In this document: positions 56,566 to 64,000 of the stretch, in pieces
Numbering within the stretch: position 1 is the first letter of the stretch
Layout: each line of letters begins with the position of its first letter
Assembly: GCF_017592475.1 (NCBI RefSeq)
Contig: NZ_JAGFNP010000003.1
Span: 1 to 64,000, forward strand
Length of the DNA: 64,000 bases
Reading direction: 5' to 3'
Source of the DNA: Glycomyces niveus
Lineage (GTDB): Bacteria; Actinomycetota; Actinomycetes; Mycobacteriales; Micromonosporaceae
Position numbers and translations under genes: made by a program
The notes under the pieces: generated by a model
Told to the model about the DNA's origin: nothing
What the model saw: the letters and a program-made list of their open reading frames with translations, nothing else
The model's database searches: none

Positions 56566-57594
56566 TATTTCACGGCGTGGGTCACGTCCCTCTCCTCGGC
56601 GTAGAAGCAGGCGGTCGGATGTGTGCCCTTGTCCCCCACCGCAAGTGTCGGGACCTCTTCGGCGCAGTGATCGGTGGCCTTCCAGCAGCGGGTGCGGAAG
56701 CGGCAGCCCGAGGGCGGGTTGATCGGGGACGGGACGTCGCCTTGGAGGACGATCTCGTCGCGCTGGCCGCGCAGGTCCGGGTCGGGGACCGGGACGGCCG
56801 AGAGGAGCGCCTGCGTGTACGGGTGGCGGGGGCGGTCGTAGATGTCGCGGCCGGTGCCGCGCTCGACGACCTTGCCGAGGTACATGACCGCGACCTCGTC
56901 GGCGATGTGGCGCACCACGGAGAGGTCGTGCGCGATGAACACGTACGCCAGGCCCAGCTCGTCCTGCAGCCGCTCGAGGAGGTTGATGACCTGCCCCTGG
57001 ATCGAGACGTCCAGGGCGCTCACCGGTTCGTCGCAGACGAGCACCTGCGGGCGCAGGGCCAGCGCGCGGGCGATGCCGATGCGCTGGCGCTGGCCGCCGG
57101 AGAACTGGTGCGGGTAGCGGTTCACATGGTCGGGGCTGAGCCCGACCATGTCGAGGAGGTCTTTGACCTCGTTGGCGCGCTTGGCTTTAGGGAGGACGTC
57201 GGGGTGGATCTCGAAGGGCTCGCCGACGATGTCGCCCACGGTCATGCGCGGGTTGAGCGAGGTGTACGGGTCCTGGAAGACCAGTTGGACGTCCTTGCGG
57301 AACGGCCGGATCCTTCGGGCCGAGAGGTTCCCGATCTCGTTGCCGTGCAGTTTGATCGAGCCCGAGGTGGGGGTCTCGAGGCCGACGAGGAGCTTCGCGA
57401 GCGTCGATTTGCCGCAGCCGGACTCGCCGACCACGCCGAGGGTCTTGCCCGGGTAGAGCCGCAGGTCCACGCCGTCCACGGCCTGTACTTTCCCTACGGT
57501 GCGTTTGACGACGACGCCCCGCTGGATCGGGAAGTGCTTCACCAGGTCCATGGCCTCCAGGACCGGCTCGGTGCTCGGGTTCGCTTGGCCGAGT

Positions 57595-57605
<11 letters not shown>
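56565..57605 (-). CDS. Oligopeptide ABC transporter ATP-binding protein (OppF/DppF type)
   Basis: A 346-residue ATPase. Walker A is GESGCGKST, the signature loop is FSGGQRQRIGIARAL, and Walker B is VLVCDEPVSALDVS. The C-terminal oligopeptide-transporter extension contains the Cys-rich SGCRFRTRCWKATDHC cluster seen in OppF/DppF. Its start overlaps the upstream ATPase stop by 11 bases. Last gene of the SBP-permease-permease-ATPase-ATPase operon. Confidence 0.93.
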
Positions 57606-58632
<1,027 letters not shown>

Positions 58633-58637
58633 CGGTC

Positions 58638-59558
58638 TCACCTCAGCTTCGGGTCGAGGGCGTCGCGCAGGGCGTCGCCGAAGGTCGCGAACGCGAACAC
58701 GGTCAGGACGAGCAGGGCGAGCGGCCAGGCGAAGAGGTAGACGTACCCGCCGCCGGCCCACTCGGTGCCTTTGGAGAGGAGCACGCCCCAACTGGTGGCG
58801 GGCGGCTGGACGCCGATGCCGAGGACCGCCAGGGCCGCCTCGGTGACGATGATGCCGCCGATCGTCGTCGGGACGACGGCCGTGACCGGGACGATCGCGT
58901 TCGGCAGGAGGTGCCGGAACATGATGCGTCGGTCGCTCGCGCCGAGGCACTTGGCGGCGATCACGTAGTCCAGGTTCTTCGTCTCCAGTGTGGCCGCCCG
59001 GGTGTACCGGCAGAACTCCATCCAACCGAACAGCGTGAGCGCGATCGCCGGGGCGGCGATCGTCCCCACGAGGGTGTCGGCCGAGACGCGCCCGCGGAAG
59101 AGGCTCAGGATCAGGATGGCGCCCATGAGCATCGGGATGACGATGAACACGTCGAGGGACCGCGAGATGAGGGCGTCGATCCACCCGCCGTAGTAGCCGG
59201 CGAGCAGTCCGAGCACCAGGCCGACCAGGACCGAGACGATGATGACGCTGAGCGCCAGCGCGATCGTGGGCCTCGTGCCGTGGACGAGGGTGGAGGCGAA
59301 GTCGCAGCCGAACGCGTCGGTGCCCATCGGGTGGTCGCCGGTGAACCACGTGTCGGGCCGCAGTTTCGCCTCGCGTCCCAGGCACACGGTCGGGTCCTTG
59401 TCGGTGAACAGTCCGGGGAACGCCGCCATGGCGAACACGAACAGCAGCACCGCGGTGGCGATGATGACGTCGGGGCGTTTGCGCATGGTGCGGAAGGCGT
59501 CCGACCATAGGGAGGCTTGGCGTTCCTGGGCGGCGATCGGCGCGGTCAGCTCACTCAT
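58638..59558 (-). CDS. Oligopeptide ABC transporter permease (OppC type)
   Basis: A 306-residue inner-membrane permease with six hydrophobic segments. After a short N-terminal cytoplasmic tail it has the OppC-type periplasmic loop (DHPMGTDAFGCDFASTLVHGTRPT) and the EAA loop around YVIAAKCLGASDRRIMFRHLLPNA that contacts the ATPases. Its ATG overlaps the stop of the preceding permease by eight bases. Confidence 0.93.
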   Translation of the reverse strand: MSELTAPIAAQERQASLWSDAFRTMRKRPDVIIATAVLLFVFAMAAFPGLFTDKDPTVCLGREAKLRPDTWFTGDHPMGTDAFGCDFASTLVHGTRPTIALALSVIIVSVLVGLVLGLLAGYYGGWIDALISRSLDVFIVIPMLMGAILILSLFRGRVSADTLVGTIAAPAIALTLFGWMEFCRYTRAATLETKNLDYVIAAKCLGASDRRIMFRHLLPNAIVPVTAVVPTTIGGIIVTEAALAVLGIGVQPPATSWGVLLSKGTEWAGGGYVYLFAWPLALLVLTVFAFATFGDALRDALDPKLR

Positions 59559-60561
59559 AGCGGATCCTCGGGTCGAGTGCGGCGTAGAGGAGGTCGACGA
59601 TGAGGCTCACGAAGACCACGACGAAGGCCGAGACGGTGAGTCCGACGATGACGAGGTTGCCCTCTTGGCGCTGCACCGCCTGGAAGATCATCCGGCCCAT
59701 GCCGGGGATGCCCATGACGCCCTCGGTGAGCACGGCCCCGGAGAGCATGAACGCGAACAGGAAGCCGATGCCGGTGACGATCGGGATCATCGAGTTGCGG
59801 ATGACGTGCACGATCGTGATGCGCATCGGCTTGAGCCCCTTGGCCTTCGCGGTCCGCACGAAGTCCGAGCCGAGGTTCTCCAGCTGGGCGGCGCGGATGA
59901 GCCGGGTCATGGTCGCGAGGCCGACGGTCCCGACGATGATGCCCGGGATGATGATCGTCGTCCACGGGTAGTCGGCGTTGTAGTTCGGTCTGAACACCTG
60001 GCCCATGAAGGACTCGGTGCCCCAGATGTCCCTGGCCCAGCGGGTGAGCGGCACCGCCACTATGTATACATAGGACAGCAGGATGAGGAACACAGGGACC
60101 GAGTCGGCCAGGATCGTGGTCCCGCGCACGGTGTGGTCGATGAACTTGCCGCGGTGCCGGGCGGCCCAGGTGCCGAGCACCATCGAGACGACGACGAGCG
60201 TGATCGTCGCGAACACGAACAGCCGCAGCGTGTTCGGGATGTAGATCCCGAGGAGCTGGCCGACGTCTCGGTTGCCGTTGAGGGTGGTGCCGAAGTCGCC
60301 TCGGACGAAGTTCTGGAGGCGGTCGACGAACGGCGCCAGGCACGGGTCGCCCACGCGCTCATAGCATTTGTTGTCGAGCCCGTAGAGCCGTTCGACCTGG
60401 GCGAGCATGCCCGGGTCGGGCGTGCGGTCCCCGCCGAAGAACAGCAGCGCGGGGTTGCCCCTGACCTGGACGGACAGCACCGTCAGGTAGTGCAGCAGGA
60501 AGAGCACGATCCCGAGGGTGAGGAGGGATTGGAGGAGGCGTCGGATGATGTAGCGTCCCAT
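59551..60561 (-). CDS. Oligopeptide ABC transporter permease (OppB type)
   Basis: A 336-residue permease: N-terminal helix YIIRRLLQSLLTLGIVLFLLHYL, a long extracytoplasmic loop with two cysteines (DNKCYERVGDPC), a RGDFGTTL motif, and the EAA loop DFVRTAKAKGLKPMRITIVHVIRNSMIP. Typical of OppB/DppB. The 98-base gap to the binding-protein gene contains a strong hairpin. Confidence 0.93.
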   Translation of the reverse strand: MGRYIIRRLLQSLLTLGIVLFLLHYLTVLSVQVRGNPALLFFGGDRTPDPGMLAQVERLYGLDNKCYERVGDPCLAPFVDRLQNFVRGDFGTTLNGNRDVGQLLGIYIPNTLRLFVFATITLVVVSMVLGTWAARHRGKFIDHTVRGTTILADSVPVFLILLSYVYIVAVPLTRWARDIWGTESFMGQVFRPNYNADYPWTTIIIPGIIVGTVGLATMTRLIRAAQLENLGSDFVRTAKAKGLKPMRITIVHVIRNSMIPIVTGIGFLFAFMLSGAVLTEGVMGIPGMGRMIFQAVQRQEGNLVIVGLTVSAFVVVFVSLIVDLLYAALDPRIRYE

Positions 60562-60594
60562 GGTTCTTTTCCAAGTCCAGAGCCGCCGGGCGGC

Positions 60595-60628
60595 CCCGCC
60601 GCGGGTCTGCTCGCGCAGCCGCGGCGGG
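60595..60628 (-). terminator. Attenuating hairpin between the binding-protein and permease genes
   Basis: CCCGCCGCGG (60595-60604) and CCGCGGCGGG (60619-60628) form a perfect 10-bp stem, extended imperfectly by GCCGCCGGGCGG and CCGCCCGGGCGG on either side. Such stems usually cause partial termination or protect the upstream mRNA, so that the binding protein is made in excess. Confidence 0.65.
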
Positions 60629-60659
60629 TGCCCGCCCGGGCGGTCTTCAGTTGCAGGCG

Positions 60660-62333
60660 CTACTCGACGACGGTGACTTCTCGGAGCTCGCAGTCGCCGC
60701 CCGGCCCGCTGTAGATCGGGTGGACGTACACGTTCTCGAGCCGGTCGGTGTAGAAGTAGTTGAAGCGCTCGCCGAAGACCGGGACGCTCGGCATGTCCTC
60801 GGCGAGGATCGCCTCGGCCTCGGCGTAGAGGGCCACCGCCTCGTCGAGGGTCGCCGCGGAGCCCGCTTCGGCGATCTTGGCGTCGTACTCGGCGTTCTCC
60901 CAGCCCTGGTCGTTGACCGAGGCGCCGCCGCCGTAGATCGGCTCCAGGTAGTTCTCGTTGAGGTTGTAGTCCGGGCCCCAGCCCGAGCGGAACGGCCCGT
61001 CGAGGTTGTGCTCCTCGCGGGTGGCGAGGAACTCGGGGAAGTCCATGGTGACGAGCTCGTACTCGATGCCGAGGCTGTCCTTGATGGAGTCGCCGATGGC
61101 GCGGAAGATGTCGACGTTGTCGCTGGCGTCGTTCACCCAGATCTTCAGGTTCTCGCCCTCGGGCCAGCCCCCGGCCTGCGCGAGCAGGTCTGCGGCGGCG
61201 GCGGGGTCGTAGACGCAGTACTCGCCGCAGGAGTGCGTGCCACCGCCGAGGATGGATTCGGGGACCCACTGGTCGAGCGGGTAGAACCGCTCGGGGCCGA
61301 CCACGTTCGCGACGCCTTCGCGGTCGATGGCCATCGAGATGGCGCGGCGCAGGTTGACGTCCTGGAACTTCGGGTCGTAGAGCGGGAATCCGAGCATCAG
61401 GATGCTCGGGTCGTCCTGCTGGATGTGCCGCTCGCTCAGGTCGGGGTCGTTCATGGCGTTCTCGTAGTCGGCCGCGGTCGGGCGGCAGACGTCGATGTCA
61501 CCGGTCAGGAAGTCCGCCCAGCAGTCGTCGCCTTCGAGGTAGACCTTCCAGTTGACCTCGTCGATCTGGGCCGGCATGTCGCCCTTGTAGTCCTCCCAGC
61601 GGACCGCCGTGCCGCCGTTCTCGACGTCGTACGGCTCTTCGAACATGAAGGGGCCGTTGCCGATCGGCTTGGCCTCGCAGGCTTCGAGGTCCGCCAGGCA
61701 CTCCTCGGCCACCGGATAGAACGCCTCGTATCCGAGCATCGTGGGGAAGCCGATGAAGGGCGCGGTCAGCTTGACCTCGATGGTGAGGTCGTCGACCGCG
61801 GTCACGCCCGAGAGGTGGGTCGTCTCGATCGGCGCCCACTCGGGGACCTCGGGGTCGGCCCACTGGTCTTCGGGCAGCGGGTCGGGGTTCATCTCCTCCC
61901 AGCCCTCGAAGGTCCCGAAGAAGTAGTTCAGCGGGAGCGAGTTGGAGGCGTAGGCGGTGCGGTCCCAGGAGCGGATGAACGCGTCGGCGTCGACCGGCTC
62001 CCCGTTGTGGAACGTCAGGCCGTCCTTGATCTTGATCGTCCAGGTCTGGTTGTCGGGAGAGGAGATCTCTTCGGCCACCAGGTTCTTCGGCTCACCGGTT
62101 TTGCGGTCGTAGTAGACGAGTCCGTCGTAGACGTTCTTGATGATCCGGTAGCCCTCGGACTCGCCGGAGCCTCCGGGGACGAGGCTGCGGATCTCGCCGA
62201 TCTGCATGTTGACGGCGCCGCCGCTTCCGCCGCCTTCGCCGTCGACGTCGCCTTCGTCTCCGGCGCAGGCGGCGGTCGCCACCGTCATCCCGGCGGCGGC
62301 AAGCACCGCCACCGTCATTCGCATTCGTTTCAC
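60660..62333 (-). CDS. Oligopeptide ABC transporter substrate-binding lipoprotein
   Basis: A 557-residue extracytoplasmic lipoprotein of the SBP_bac_5 family. GTG 62333 follows GGAGA and gives a signal with lipobox TAACAG (Cys near residue 22) and a Gly/Glu-rich linker before the fold. Family marks are DGLVYYDRKTGEPKNLVAEEI, IKIKDGLTFHNGEPVDADAF, DVNLRRAISMAIDREGV and the C-terminal YAEAEAILAEDMPSVPVF. It captures oligopeptides or other ligands for the four downstream components. Ligand not determinable. Confidence 0.92.
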   Translation of the reverse strand: MKRMRMTVAVLAAAGMTVATAACAGDEGDVDGEGGGSGGAVNMQIGEIRSLVPGGSGESEGYRIIKNVYDGLVYYDRKTGEPKNLVAEEISSPDNQTWTIKIKDGLTFHNGEPVDADAFIRSWDRTAYASNSLPLNYFFGTFEGWEEMNPDPLPEDQWADPEVPEWAPIETTHLSGVTAVDDLTIEVKLTAPFIGFPTMLGYEAFYPVAEECLADLEACEAKPIGNGPFMFEEPYDVENGGTAVRWEDYKGDMPAQIDEVNWKVYLEGDDCWADFLTGDIDVCRPTAADYENAMNDPDLSERHIQQDDPSILMLGFPLYDPKFQDVNLRRAISMAIDREGVANVVGPERFYPLDQWVPESILGGGTHSCGEYCVYDPAAAADLLAQAGGWPEGENLKIWVNDASDNVDIFRAIGDSIKDSLGIEYELVTMDFPEFLATREEHNLDGPFRSGWGPDYNLNENYLEPIYGGGASVNDQGWENAEYDAKIAEAGSAATLDEAVALYAEAEAILAEDMPSVPVFGERFNYFYTDRLENVYVHPIYSGPGGDCELREVTVVE

Positions 62334-62348
62334 GAGGGTCTCCAGAGC

Positions 62349-62377
62349 GTGTGAGTGGGTCGTGGGATAACTCACAC
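62349..62377. promoter_or_regulatory. Inverted repeat ahead of the peptide transporter operon
   Basis: GTGTGAGT (62349-62356) and ACTCACAC (62370-62377) are perfect inverted arms 13 bases apart, between the gene start and a possible -10 box TATCTT (minus strand, 62399-62404). It could be an operator or a leader hairpin. Confidence 0.5.
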
Positions 62378-62543
62378 CATGGCGCACAACACCACCAAAA
62401 GATAGAGTGCGTTGTGAAATCGTTACCGTGCAGACGGTTGTCGGAGACCTTGGGCTGCAATCATTTCGTCCGTATTGCCTGTGGAATCCCAATTAATGAG
62501 ACGCGTGTTTCCGCTGTGCGCCTTAGGGGCGCTTGATCACTGC

Positions 62544-62590
62544 GCGTTCAAGCTCCACAGCGTTCTTGAACTACCGCGTTCTTGGACTCA
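62544..62590. repeat. Three imperfect 16-base tandem units
   Basis: GCGTTC recurs at 62544, 62560 and 62576 with partly conserved following bases (TTGAACTAC, TTGGACTCA), ending in the stop codon of the kinase gene. Confidence 0.4.
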
Positions 62591-63292
62591 CTCCGGCAGC
62601 AGATACGCCGACGCCTCGGCAGCGGCGGCCGGGCCGTAGGACTGCTCCAGGCGGTGGACGAACTCGACCGGGTTGACCGCATACCCTTGCGGCCCCACGG
62701 TTTCGAGGGCCAGCGCGGTCATCTGGGAACCGACCTCGGCGGCCCGCCGCAGGCCCATCCCCCAGCCCAGTCCGGCCAGGAGGCCGGCGGTGAAGGCGTC
62801 GGCCGCGCCGGCGGGGTCGATCATCTCGCGGCCCCGCGCGAGGGGGACGCGGATGCGGTCCATGTCGTGGCCGGCGATCTCGACGCCGTCCTGGTCGAGC
62901 GTGGTGACGCGGACGCGCACGCGCTCGAGGATCTCGTCGTCGCTCAGGCCGGTGGTGGCCTGGAGCAGCTGGTAGCGCTCCTGGGTCGAGACGAGGAACT
63001 TGGCGCCGGTGAGGAAGTCGACGGCTTCGTCGCCCTCGAGGTCGCCGGGGTCGGCGCTGAACTCGAGGCCGAGGTCGCGGCACTGGTCGGCGTAGGCGTG
63101 CATGGCCTTGGCCTCACCCGGTCCGATGTGGACGAGGCGGAGGGTGCCGCCGCGCTCCATGACCTCGATGAGGTCGAGTTCGTCGCCGTCGATCACGACC
63201 GGCTCTTGGCCGAGCCGGGTCATACCGTGGCCGACCGTCTCAGCGGTCGCTCCGGTGACGGCGGTCTTCATGCCTTGCAAGACGAGTGGCAC
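62588..63292 (-). CDS. Shortened PfkB-family carbohydrate/nucleoside kinase-like protein
   Basis: A 234-residue protein from GTG 63292 (GAGG upstream; ATG 63271 would give the family-like MKTAVTG start). The C-terminal half is a good PfkB match: FSADPGDLEGDEAVDFLTGAKFLVSTQ, ERVRVRVTTLDQDGVEI and DPAGAADAFTAGLLAGL with the catalytic Asp. Normal relatives have about 320-330 residues. Here the region between the first strand and 'LRLVHIGPGEAKAM' lacks roughly 90 residues, including the RRGGVAANIA substrate motif and the lid. GAGD is altered to GAAD. The frame is intact, so it may be a regulatory or pseudo-kinase rather than a dead gene. Confidence 0.75.
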   Translation of the reverse strand: MPLVLQGMKTAVTGATAETVGHGMTRLGQEPVVIDGDELDLIEVMERGGTLRLVHIGPGEAKAMHAYADQCRDLGLEFSADPGDLEGDEAVDFLTGAKFLVSTQERYQLLQATTGLSDDEILERVRVRVTTLDQDGVEIAGHDMDRIRVPLARGREMIDPAGAADAFTAGLLAGLGWGMGLRRAAEVGSQMTALALETVGPQGYAVNPVEFVHRLEQSYGPAAAAEASAYLLPE

Positions 63293-63407
63293 TGGGATTG
63301 TCCTCGTTCAGTCGGGGACGCGAATGATGTGTCGCATGGAAGCGCCGATGGCGCATCGAGATCGGGCGGTGGGCCCGTGGTGGGAGCAGCCAGCCTAGCG
63401 CATGGCT

Positions 63408-63439
63408 CAGCCCGGCCGATCCGGAGATCGACCGGGCTG
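63408..63439 (-). terminator. Terminator after erpA
   Basis: CAGCCCGGCCGATC (63408-63421) pairs with GATCGACCGGGCTG (63426-63439), one mismatch, over a CGGA loop. Confidence 0.75.
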
Positions 63440-63459
63440 GAAGCTCGAACCGATCCCTC

Positions 63460-63831
63460 TTAGTGGAAGGAGTCGCCGCAGGCGCAGGAGCCCTGGGCGT
63501 TCGGGTTGTCGATGGTGAAGCCCTGCGCGTCGATGCGGTCGGCGAAGTCGATGCTCGCACCGATGAGGTAGGGGATGCTCATCTTGTCGACCACGACGCC
63601 GAAGCCCTCGTAGTCCTGGACGGTGTCGCCGTCGCGCACGTCGGTGTCGAAGTACAGGCCGTAGCGCAGACCGGAGCAGCCGCCGGGGCTGACCTCGACG
63701 CGGAGGCGCAGGCCTTCCTCGCCTTCCTGCTCGATCAGGGCCTTGACCTTGGTAGCGGCCGCGTCCGTGAGCACGACGCCGACCTTGGTGGCGTTGTCCT
63801 TGACGTCATCGGTCTGCTGAGTGGCGCTCAC
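63460..63831 (-). CDS. erpA: HesB/IscA-type iron-sulfur cluster insertion protein
   Basis: A 123-residue A-type carrier that delivers Fe-S clusters to apoproteins. The three conserved cysteines are C52 in SPGGCSGLRYG and C116/C118 in GSCACGDSFH. GTG 63831 follows GAGGGAG. It stands alone, as erpA usually does in actinobacteria, next to a PfkB-like kinase. Confidence 0.95.
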   Translation of the reverse strand: MSATQQTDDVKDNATKVGVVLTDAAATKVKALIEQEGEEGLRLRVEVSPGGCSGLRYGLYFDTDVRDGDTVQDYEGFGVVVDKMSIPYLIGASIDFADRIDAQGFTIDNPNAQGSCACGDSFH

Positions 63832-64000
63832 TAGCAACTCCCTCGTGGTGTGTGCGAGATCCGAGTCGATCGGGTCCCTTCGACAGGTCAACAGTACCCA
63901 ACGGGTGGAGGGTCGGCGTTATTCCCGCCGCGGAGCGAAGGGAATCTGCGACACAGTCCGGAGGTCACGTGCCCATAGGAGTGACGCGTTCTGTCGACCA

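Overview
The window is about 64 kb of very GC-rich DNA with strong G/C bias at third codon positions, frequent GTG/TTG starts, several apparently leaderless genes and typical actinobacterial genes (split LigD/Ku end joining, ctaF, glnA2-glnE, SodF with a Nur-like box, SARP and ECF regulators with fused C-terminal domains). It looks like chromosome of a filamentous, plant-polymer-degrading actinobacterium. A relative of Glycomycetaceae or Micromonosporaceae would fit, but nothing here fixes the genus. I see no phage integrase, transposase, CRISPR array or replication origin.

Region 1 (1-24.4 kb) is rich in secreted hemicellulose-degrading proteins. It holds the start of a GH31 glycosidase, a GH43 arabinofuranosidase with an AbfB/CBM42 domain, a free-standing secreted CBM2, an intact GH12 glucanase and a decayed second GH12, the remains of a sugar-binding protein gene, and a CE1/CBM13 - GH74 - CE1/CBM13 block that suggests attack on acetylated xyloglucan. 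Several of these have readable sigma70-type promoters overlapped by palindromic operators. Embedded among them are a split non-homologous end joining locus (PE, LIG and POL as three overlapping genes, divergent from ku and a small unknown gene), a tRNA-Pro, a SARP/NB-ARC/TPR regulator that runs in frame into a GNAT domain, and opposite it a three-gene operon of secreted proteins led by a HExxHxxGxxH metalloprotease.

Region 2 (24.4-37.8 kb) is regulatory and accessory: an ECF sigma factor with a SnoaL-like domain opposite an SDR, a TetR gene next to an MDR oxidoreductase with three copies of one operator, a cold-shock protein, a KilAC-domain protein, a lipase-like hydrolase, a second free-standing LigD polymerase, a two-component system opposite a DUF418-like membrane protein, a LysR regulator opposite a DoxX-like protein, and a GH18 chitinase.

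Region 3 (38-64 kb) is mostly core metabolism: corA, glnA2 - amidotransferase-like - glnE, a MOSC protein, panB, nadE, a TauE/SafE exporter, the RNase P RNA gene, a PP2C phosphatase, a Nudix hydrolase, ctaC-ctaF, a cysteine-desulfurase-like enzyme, Fe-superoxide dismutase with a Nur-like box, a TetR/GNAT pair with a double operator, a MORN protein, a complete oligopeptide ABC transporter operon, a truncated PfkB-like kinase and erpA. Three degenerate copies of one GC-rich intergenic element and a local tandem repeat array lie between these genes.
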